Shown one piece after another: positions 54,752-61,569 of a stretch of 64,000 bases of DNA. Source of the DNA: Desulfovibrio sp. JC022 (GTDB lineage Bacteria; Desulfobacterota; Desulfovibrionia; Desulfovibrionales; Desulfovibrionaceae); the NCBI RefSeq assembly GCF_010470665.1, contig NZ_VOPZ01000006.1, positions 36,224 through 100,223 of the forward strand. Reading direction: 5' to 3'. Below the pieces are notes generated by a model. The model was not told where the DNA came from, ran no database searches, and saw only the letters and a list, made by a program, of their open reading frames with translations. The position numbers and the translations under genes are program-made. How positions within the stretch are numbered: the stretch's first letter is position 1; each line of letters begins with the position of its first letter.

Positions 54752-55228
54752 TTGTGGAATAAACACACACAAAGATTACAGAATTGCCTCAATTCCATTG
54801 AAGTAAGCGGGGCCAACAGAACTCCCGGATGCTGCCCGGACGGTTGTGATCAGGCTTTCACGGTCTGGAAAACAATGACCGAAAAACTACGCGAACAAGG
54901 CAAAATTATTTACCTGATCGGCAACGGGGCCAGCGCGTCCATGGCCAGCCACTTTTCCGCCGACCTTGCAAAAAATGCCCATGTTCACACGCAGGTATTC
55001 ACTGATCTGGCACTTATTACCGCCCTTGCCAACGATATTTCCTACGATCAGGCCTTTGTTGAACCCCTCAAACGCAGACTGACTTCCAATGATATGCTGG
55101 TGGCCATCAGCAGTTCCGGCAACTCACCCAATATGCTGAACGCCTGCTGCTTTGCCGCTGAAACCGGACACGCCTGCATTCTCCACTACTGGATGGATTC
55201 CGTTTCCGTGCCCCCGACAGAAGGATAA
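54752..55228 (+). pseudogene. SIS-domain isomerase (GmhA-like) with probable internal in-frame deletion
   Basis: The reading frame of 158 codons starts with TTG. The first 140 residues are a normal GmhA-like SIS domain (LIGNGASASMASHFSADLAKN, LVAISSSGNSPNML). After CCFAAETGH it jumps to ACILHYWMDSVS, which resembles the last helix of the family. About 35-45 residues in between, including the second half of the sugar-binding core, are missing. Intact family members are about 190-210 residues (compare the gene at 50702). The 5' and 3' ends are preserved. It may be dead, or expressed as a non-functional remnant. Confidence 0.6.
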
Positions 55229-55231
55229 ATT

Positions 55232-55521
55232 ATGAACGACAATCTGCGCTTTGATTTCCACAAGCTGCACCCGCGCCGGGTTGCAGAATGGCTGGAGGGG
55301 AAAAATATCTCCCCCCTGCACATGGAGGTCTGCCCCAGATGGGCCTGTAACCATCGCTTCCGTTTTTGTAGCTACAATTTCATGAATTACGTGCCCAAAT
55401 ATCTGAACCTTGAAATTTTCCGGGAACGTATTCCCGGAATTGTGACAACTGCCGCATGAACAAAACCAACATTTATCTCTGGAAGCTTCAAAATCCAGAC
55501 GATCATGTTAGTTTTATTTAA
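55232..55521 (+). pseudogene. Radical SAM enzyme remnant, internally deleted and frameshifted
   Basis: A frame of 75 codons begins like a radical SAM protein (ISPLHMEVCPRWACNHR). The second cysteine of the CxxxCxxC cluster motif is replaced: CNHRFRFC has Phe where Cys is expected. After FRERIPGI the frame ends quickly. In another frame (55444-55521) the sequence reads DNCRMNKTNIYLWKLQNP and then DDHVSFI-stop, which looks like the true C terminus. Only the two ends, about 60 and 26 residues, remain of a protein normally near 350. A perfect palindrome lies at the join (55418-55439). Confidence 0.78.
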
Positions 55522-55564
55522 GGCAAAAAGTTAATGTACTTCGCGTATTTGTTCTATGATTTCG

Positions 55565-55608
55565 CATCTGGCGACCAAAGAAACCAAGTCCCTTTGGAAT
55601 CCCTATTA
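55565..55608 (+). repeat. Degenerate copy E of the dispersed repeat
   Basis: TCTGGCGACCAAAG is followed by CCAAGTCCCTTTGGAATCCC and TATTA. The tail CCCTTTGGAATCCCTATT is identical to that of copy D (27062-27102, opposite strand). The 5' box is eroded. The ribosome binding site AGGAAGG of the next gene begins directly behind it. Confidence 0.55.
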
Positions 55609-55621
55609 GGAAGGTTAGGTT

Positions 55622-56248
55622 ATGAATATTGGAATCGACCTTGATAATACTATCATCTGCTATGACAATACCTTGCATGGGATTGCTCTTGAACGCGGCC
55701 TAATTTCCGGTGAAACACCCAAAATCAAAAGAATTATCCGGGATGAGGTACGTTCAAAGCACAGCGAATTTGAATGGCAAAAACTACAGATCGCCATTTA
55801 CGGAACTCATATGGAGCGGGCGGAACTCATGAACGGGGTATGGAATTTTTTGATTGGCTTAAAAGAACGCGGGATAAAATTTAAAATCATCAGTCACAAG
55901 ACCCGTTATCCTAACTACGGAGACTGCAAAGTTGACCTGCGTGCGGCGGCAATGGAGTTTTTGCGCCAGCATGATTTTTTCGCTGAATCCGGCTTGGGAT
56001 TGACTGAGAAGGATGTCTTTTTTTTATCTACTAGGGCGGAGAAAATAGAAACCATTCGCGAGCACAAATGCTCCCTGTTCATCGATGATCTCAAGGAGCT
56101 TTTCCTTGAACCAGACTTCCCGGCCCAGACCTCCAAAATTCTCTTCTCGTCAGAATCGAATCTCGACCTGCCCGGCATAACCTTGTTGCCCGATTTTGCG
56201 AAGATAAGTAAATTTGTTTTTGAGGGGATTAAATATGGTCGATTCTGA
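55622..56248 (+). CDS. HAD-superfamily hydrolase-like protein
   Basis: The 208-residue protein begins MNIGIDLDNTIICYD, the HAD motif I (DxDxT), and has a motif II-like IISHKT and an acidic FIDDLKELF for motif IV. It is probably a phosphatase of the glycan pathway or a capsular biosynthesis HAD-like protein. AGGAAGG precedes the ATG. It overlaps the kinase-like gene by 14 bases, so they may act as a pair on one phosphorylated intermediate. Confidence 0.78.
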   Translation: MNIGIDLDNTIICYDNTLHGIALERGLISGETPKIKRIIRDEVRSKHSEFEWQKLQIAIYGTHMERAELMNGVWNFLIGLKERGIKFKIISHKTRYPNYGDCKVDLRAAAMEFLRQHDFFAESGLGLTEKDVFFLSTRAEKIETIREHKCSLFIDDLKELFLEPDFPAQTSKILFSSESNLDLPGITLLPDFAKISKFVFEGIKYGRF

Positions 56249-57266
56249 TCCCAAAAGACTTGTCCGTAATTTGACCGGGGAAATTCCGGTTAATGCTAAA
56301 CGCATCTGTGCCGGACGTAACAGCCGGGTCTTTCGGGTGGATTGCGAATCCGGCCGAACCCTGCTGGCTAAATTTTACCTCCAGCCTACAGCGGACGGAC
56401 ATAGCAGATTAGAACAGGAATGGACTGCTTTACAATTCATTAATGAATCCGGACTTAGAAATATTCCCCGCCCGCTTGGCTTTGATGAAACGGTTCAAGG
56501 AACTGTCTATTCATTTATACATGGAACTCCAGAGAAAAAAGCAACAGACGAAAACATTCGTGCCATCCTTGCATTTCTCGCCAAACTCAAAGATTTTTCT
56601 ACTCAAGACAATGCCGCAGTTTTACCCCGCGCTGCCGAAGCGTGCTTCTCCCCTGCTGAATTAGTGGAAAACATCAAACTGCGGTTTGATAAACTGCGCA
56701 AACTGCCCGCGCAAGATGAACTATATCAACTCATGCATTCATTTCTGGTGAACGAATTCACACCCAGATTTAAAAAGAGTATCATCAAAGCAGAACAAAA
56801 GTTCCCCGGCTGCTTATGGACCAAACCGCTCCAACAACATTATAAGACGCTCAGCCCTTCCGACTTTGGATTTCACAACATGATAAAAAGTGACACAAGC
56901 TTCACTTTTGTGGACTTTGAATATTTCGGCTGGGATGATCCTGTAAAATCGACCTCGGATTTTCTGCTACACCCGGCAATGAATTTGAGCGAAAGCCAGA
57001 TGGTACTTTTCTTTTCCGGCATGGAAAATATTTTTAAAAACGATAAACAATTCATTGTCCGCTTCAAAACATACCTGCCCCTGTTTCGCTTGAAGTGGTG
57101 TATGATCCTGCTTAACGAATTTTTGAACCAGCATCTCCAGCGACGGGAGTTTGCTGCCGGGGATATCTCCGACCGCAATGATTTACGGGCTGATCAGCTT
57201 GATAAGGCTGAAAATTTCCTTAATAAAGACCAGAAGATACTAACCGCACTGAATTTGCGTAATTAA
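56235..57266 (+). CDS. Aminoglycoside-phosphotransferase-family kinase
   Basis: The 343-residue APH/choline kinase-like protein has a nucleotide-loop region RNSRVFRVD and the catalytic-loop motif SPSDFGFHNMI, in which Asp replaces the more usual HGDLHxxN pattern. The metal-binding VDFEYFGWDDP follows. It phosphorylates a hydroxyl on a small molecule or sugar; the substrate is unknown. I start at the ATG at 56235 after GAGGGG. An in-frame start at 56214 is possible. Confidence 0.8.
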   Translation: MVDSDPKRLVRNLTGEIPVNAKRICAGRNSRVFRVDCESGRTLLAKFYLQPTADGHSRLEQEWTALQFINESGLRNIPRPLGFDETVQGTVYSFIHGTPEKKATDENIRAILAFLAKLKDFSTQDNAAVLPRAAEACFSPAELVENIKLRFDKLRKLPAQDELYQLMHSFLVNEFTPRFKKSIIKAEQKFPGCLWTKPLQQHYKTLSPSDFGFHNMIKSDTSFTFVDFEYFGWDDPVKSTSDFLLHPAMNLSESQMVLFFSGMENIFKNDKQFIVRFKTYLPLFRLKWCMILLNEFLNQHLQRREFAAGDISDRNDLRADQLDKAENFLNKDQKILTALNLRN

Positions 57267-57283
57267 TACACTGGAGAAAAATC

Positions 57284-57739
57284 TTGGACCAACACTCTAA
57301 ACAGCTCAGAAAAAACATCGTGGATGTGCTCCACCATGCGGGACGCGGTCACGTGGGTCCGTCCATGTCCTTGGTGGAAATGTTGCGTGTTCTCTATGAT
57401 TCGGTTCTTAAGTATGATTCCGCAGATCCGCAATCAGTGGTACGAGACAGCTTCATTCTCAGCAAAGGCCACGGCTGTCTGGCCCTTTGCATGCTGGCGG
57501 GAAAAAATTCATCCGCGAAGAAGAGCTGTTCAGTTTCTGCTCCTTTGACGGGCTGCTTGGCGGGCAGCGCGGTGGCAGAAATCCTGACTGATGCCTGCCT
57601 GCCAAACCCGCTGCGCATAAAACGGCTCTGTTCACCGGACTCCTTCAGCGAAAATTACGGATCGCAGCTGGAGCACTTCGCCCACAACGGCCTGACCGCG
57701 GAAAATATTGTTAGTGAAGCCGAAAAACTGCTAGCTTAG
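57284..57739 (+). pseudogene. Collapsed transketolase pair (N-subunit start fused to C-subunit end)
   Basis: The 151-codon frame (TTG start, CTGGAG upstream) begins like a transketolase N subunit: RGHVGPSMSLVEMLRVLYD, then FILSKGHGCLALCMLA. At an A-run at 57502-57507 the frame slips. In another frame the sequence continues KKFIREEELFSFCSFDGLLGG, as in intact relatives, before stopping. The C-terminal 50 residues (AVAEILTDACL, IKRLCSPDSFSENYGS, NGLTAENIVSEAEKLL) match the end of a transketolase C subunit. Some 440 residues of two genes are gone. The intact pair at 28787-30570 belongs to a different subfamily. Confidence 0.78.
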
Positions 57740-57839
57740 ACGTTTTTTTATATACAGCGGCAAAACCCTATTAAAAAATTCTCTGGCCTCCGGAAGCAAA
57801 ATTTTACACCCCAAAAGCGCGCAGCGCAGCATACAACTT

Positions 57840-58499
57840 ATGGCAAATCTACTAAAACTAATCACTCCGCTACACACATCCACCAAACGCGAATACCTGC
57901 CGCGCATGGTGGATGATAAAGTAGAGTGCATGCTCAAGGCCAAGGAATACGAATTCGACTACTGGGACGGAGACCGTCGCTACGGATACGGAGGCTACCG
58001 TTACCTTGCAGGCTACTGGACCCCGGTGGCTGAGAAACTGATCGAGACCTACGGACTGCATAAGGGTGCACGCATTCTAGATGTGGGCTGCGGCAAAGCA
58101 TTCCTGCTCTATGAATTGCATAAACTGGGCATGGAAGTGCACGGCTTTGATATTTCCCACCACGGGCTTGAAGGAGCAAAAGACGAAATCCGCGACAAAC
58201 TGTTCAGACACAAGGCCGAAGAACCGTTTCCATACGCTGACAAGGAGTTCGATCTGGTTATTTCCGTCAATTCCCTGCACAATCTGCCCGTCTTCAATTT
58301 CAAAAAAGCCCTGGTCGAAATGGAAAGGGTGGGTCGAAATAAATATCTTTGTGTTGAAAGCTTCCGCAATGAACAGGAATTGTTTAATCTCCAATGCTGG
58401 GCCCTAACCTGTGAATCTTTTTTCAGTAAAAAAGAGTGGGAATGGCTTTTCACGGAATTCAATTATTCCGGTGACTATGAATTCATCTACTTTGAATAA
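57840..58499 (+). CDS. Class I SAM-dependent methyltransferase
   Basis: The 219-residue protein has motif I ILDVGCGKAFLLYEL (about 79-93), FDISHHGLEGA and the later FDLVISVNSLHNLPVF. The N-terminal segment (EFDYWDGDRRYGYGGYRY) recurs in methyltransferases of LPS clusters. It lies after the transketolase remnant, 12 bases before the radical SAM gene. There is no strong ribosome binding site before the ATG. Confidence 0.85.
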   Translation: MANLLKLITPLHTSTKREYLPRMVDDKVECMLKAKEYEFDYWDGDRRYGYGGYRYLAGYWTPVAEKLIETYGLHKGARILDVGCGKAFLLYELHKLGMEVHGFDISHHGLEGAKDEIRDKLFRHKAEEPFPYADKEFDLVISVNSLHNLPVFNFKKALVEMERVGRNKYLCVESFRNEQELFNLQCWALTCESFFSKKEWEWLFTEFNYSGDYEFIYFE

Positions 58500-58511
58500 A
58501 CGGGGAACATA

Positions 58512-59579
58512 ATGCAGTTCTACACCAATCTGAAAATTTTCCATTACCAGCACAAACTTGATTCACTGCCCCCGGAATCGGAACGCACTGAAGCACCGAT
58601 CCACATTCGCATCAAGCCCACCAATGCGTGCAACCACAGCTGCTCTTACTGCGCCTACCGCAACCCGGCCCTGCAATTGGGGCAAGACATGTCCATTGCC
58701 GACCGCATCCCTGCAAGCAAGATGAAAGAAATTGTTGCCGACTGTATTGATATGGGCGTCAAAGCTGTAACTTTCAGCGGCGGCGGGGAACCGCTCTGCT
58801 ACCCACAGTTGGCAACCACCGCCATCAATCTAGCTGAAGGCGGGGTCAGCATCGCCACCCTGACCAACGGCGGCTTGCTGGACGGTGAAGTTGCAGATGT
58901 GTTTTCTTCCTTGGGCACTTGGATCAGAATTTCCATGGACGGCTGGGACGGTCCCAGTTATTCACGCTTCCGCTCAGTTGCTGACTATGAATTCTCCAAA
59001 ATCATGACCAACATAAAAAATTTCAAGAAGCTGAACGGTAAATGCTTTCTGGGCGTCAGCTACCTCATCAACCGAGATAATGCCGAGCACGTCTTTGAAA
59101 TGGCCCAAAAACTTAAAGATTCTGGAGTTGACAGCATAAAATTTTCCGGCTGTGTGGTCAGCAATGACGGTCACGAAAACAACCGCTATCACGCGCCTGT
59201 CTTTGGAAAAATCAAAGAACAGACCCAGCGAGCAAAAGAAGAACTACAATCAGAGGGATTCGAAGTTTTTGATGCCTATCACGAACTGGACGAAAAATTC
59301 GACAAGAACTACCAGTGGTGTCCATACCAACAAATTCTGCCCATTATCGGAGCGGACCAGCGAGTCTATACCTGTCAGGACAAAGCCTATAACCTTGATT
59401 GCGGAGTACTCGGTTCCATCAAGGATATACGCTTCAAGGACTTCTGGTATAACAACCGGGATAAATTCTTCAAGATCAACCCGTCCAAGCATTGTAATCA
59501 TCACTGCATTTCCAACGGTAAGAACATGCTCATCCACGATTACCTGAACGCCAACCCCGACCACCTGCCTTTTGTTTAA
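58512..59579 (+). CDS. Radical SAM protein with SPASM-like C-terminal domain
   Basis: The 355-residue radical SAM enzyme has Cys40, Cys44 and Cys47 in ACNHSCSYCAYRN and the SAM-binding FSGGGEPLC. Cysteines in its last 90 residues (WCPYQQ, YTCQDKAYNLDCG, HCNHHC) fit auxiliary iron-sulfur clusters. It is intact, unlike the remnant at 55232. In glycan clusters such enzymes dehydrate, epimerise or rearrange sugars. GGGGA precedes the ATG, and the next gene follows after 15 bases. Confidence 0.88.
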   Translation: MQFYTNLKIFHYQHKLDSLPPESERTEAPIHIRIKPTNACNHSCSYCAYRNPALQLGQDMSIADRIPASKMKEIVADCIDMGVKAVTFSGGGEPLCYPQLATTAINLAEGGVSIATLTNGGLLDGEVADVFSSLGTWIRISMDGWDGPSYSRFRSVADYEFSKIMTNIKNFKKLNGKCFLGVSYLINRDNAEHVFEMAQKLKDSGVDSIKFSGCVVSNDGHENNRYHAPVFGKIKEQTQRAKEELQSEGFEVFDAYHELDEKFDKNYQWCPYQQILPIIGADQRVYTCQDKAYNLDCGVLGSIKDIRFKDFWYNNRDKFFKINPSKHCNHHCISNGKNMLIHDYLNANPDHLPFV

Positions 59580-59594
59580 AGAAAAGGGGACAGC

Positions 59595-61535
59595 ATGAAA
59601 ATTCTGGTAATCGGGGACGGTGCACTTGGAAATTCAATTGCCCGACATACCCAAAAATCCGAGCATGAACTATTTCAAACTTCGCGCAAGAACAAACAAC
59701 TCATTCATTTTGACTTAAAAAATGAACAAGAGTTCACTTTTTTACCAAAAACAGACTGGGCGGTTATAGCTGCCGGGATTTCAGGATATAAAGAATGCGC
59801 AGAAAGCCCTGAGTCCCGTATAGTTAACGTTGAGCAAACCCTTAAACTTTGCCGCAATCTTCTGGAACGGGGCGCGAAAATACTTTTTCCCTCCAGCACT
59901 GCTGTTTTTGATGGCAAAACTACTTTTCCCACACCTGAAACGCCCACCAGCCCGTCCACAGAATATGGCCGCCAGAAAAATGAAGTTGAAAATTTCCTGC
60001 TAAAATATCCCGAACAGACAGCTATAGTACGACTGACAAAGCTTCTGGAACGTGACACTCCACTCATTTCCAGTTGGCTGAACGATCTTGCAACAGGGAA
60101 AACCATCACACCGTTTAATGACCGAAGTATCGCCCCGGTCCTGTTTGAAGATGCAGCCCTAGCCTGCTGCCGAATAATGGAATACGGAAACGGTGGAGTC
60201 TTCCATTGTTCCGGGCCGCAAGAAATCAGCTATCTTGAATTTGCCCACATGGTTTGTAAGCGATCCGGCTTTGACAGCAATCTGATCAAGCCTGCCAGCT
60301 GCAACGATTTTTTAGATTACTGCCCGGTTCATTGCGGGCTTGAAACCAGCGCAACAGAAAAATTGATCCAGTTCAAATTTCCCGCCCCTGAGCAGGTTAT
60401 CGCAAAGCTGCTGCAACCCCGCTGCCTGCTTTGCGGAAGCAGCAAGCTGTATAGCTTTGAGCAATTCAAAGGATTCCCCGGCATAACTTCAGATTGCAAA
60501 CCATGGGACCGCAGCGGTGAATTCATGCTCTGCAAAGAGTGCGGGCTGGCTCAGAAAAAACTTTCCGCAAAGTGGTTCGCAGACATCAACGAAATATACT
60601 CCGGCTATGAAATGTATCCCTTGAGTGCGGGCAGCGAGCCGCTTATTTTTGATAATAACGGGACGGGCACTCCCCGTAGTGGAGTCCTGCTGGACAAGCT
60701 CATCGCTGCGCTTTCCCTACCTGAAAAAGGGCAAATGCTTGATGTGGGTTGCGGCAACGGAAGCCTATTGCAACAATTTCATCTACGCCGTCCCAAATGG
60801 AAACTCAGCGGACATGAGCAGTCCGCACAAAGGGAAGAGATCCTGCACCTGCCCGGAGTAGAAGCCTTTTACTCTGGAGCACTGGATAAGATTGACCGCA
60901 AGTTCGACCTGATCACCATGACTTATGTAATTGAACATCTTACTAATCCGGTTAGCGTACTCAAGCAACTGATTGGCTTGTTGCGGGAAGACGGACAGCT
61001 CATGATCCACACTTCATCTTTTGAAAACAATCCCTTTGATCTCATGGTCTGTGATCATTGCTCTCACTTCACCCCCGGTACTCTCGAATTTCTGGCAACA
61101 CAGGCCGGACTGAAGATTACCGGAAGAACCGACCAGTGGCTGGCTAAAGAAATCGGCTTTACTGCCCGCAAGGGATTAACTCATCAGCCCCCGATCCGGG
61201 TTGAAAATAATCTGCAAAGTATGAACAATTCTCTAGGCTGGCTAAATCAACTGCGCCGCAAGGCAAAACAACTCTGCGCAAAACAAAAAGTTGGAATCTT
61301 CGGTACAGCCGTAGCCGGCACTTGGCTGGCTGCATCCCTTGATGAGGCTTCCTTTTTTGTTGATGAAGATTCGAGCAAACAAGGACAAACCCATATGGAC
61401 CTGCCCATAATCACACCAGACAATATTCCACAGGGTGCAGCAGTAATCATGGGCTTCAACAAAGAACTGGGCACACGCATTGTCCGGCGGTTGAATAATT
61501 GCTATCCCCATATAAATTTTATTATTCCGGACTGA
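59595..61535 (+). CDS. SDR epimerase-like / sugar C-methyltransferase fusion
   Basis: Residues 1-270 of 646 form an extended SDR (VIGDGALGNSIA, AAGISG, the SSTAVF and YGRQK pair) like RmlD-type reductases. From about 275 there is a zinc-binding region with CLLCGSS and LCKECGLAQKK. A methyltransferase motif (MLDVGCGNGS at about 380) and a C-terminal domain ending in a nucleotide-binding-like fold (VGIFGTAVAGTWLA) follow. The latter three match deoxysugar C-methyltransferases of the TylC3 type. The fusion could methylate and then reduce a keto-deoxysugar. Confidence 0.82.
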   Translation: MKILVIGDGALGNSIARHTQKSEHELFQTSRKNKQLIHFDLKNEQEFTFLPKTDWAVIAAGISGYKECAESPESRIVNVEQTLKLCRNLLERGAKILFPSSTAVFDGKTTFPTPETPTSPSTEYGRQKNEVENFLLKYPEQTAIVRLTKLLERDTPLISSWLNDLATGKTITPFNDRSIAPVLFEDAALACCRIMEYGNGGVFHCSGPQEISYLEFAHMVCKRSGFDSNLIKPASCNDFLDYCPVHCGLETSATEKLIQFKFPAPEQVIAKLLQPRCLLCGSSKLYSFEQFKGFPGITSDCKPWDRSGEFMLCKECGLAQKKLSAKWFADINEIYSGYEMYPLSAGSEPLIFDNNGTGTPRSGVLLDKLIAALSLPEKGQMLDVGCGNGSLLQQFHLRRPKWKLSGHEQSAQREEILHLPGVEAFYSGALDKIDRKFDLITMTYVIEHLTNPVSVLKQLIGLLREDGQLMIHTSSFENNPFDLMVCDHCSHFTPGTLEFLATQAGLKITGRTDQWLAKEIGFTARKGLTHQPPIRVENNLQSMNNSLGWLNQLRRKAKQLCAKQKVGIFGTAVAGTWLAASLDEASFFVDEDSSKQGQTHMDLPIITPDNIPQGAAVIMGFNKELGTRIVRRLNNCYPHINFIIPD

Positions 61536-61569
61536 TAAAGATACCGACAACCCGCACACGGAGACATAG

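Noticed and set aside
57781-57815. GGCCTCCGGAAGCAAAATTTT as a further copy of the dispersed repeat
   Set aside because: Only CCTCCGG is shared; there is no palindrome of the right form and no tail box.
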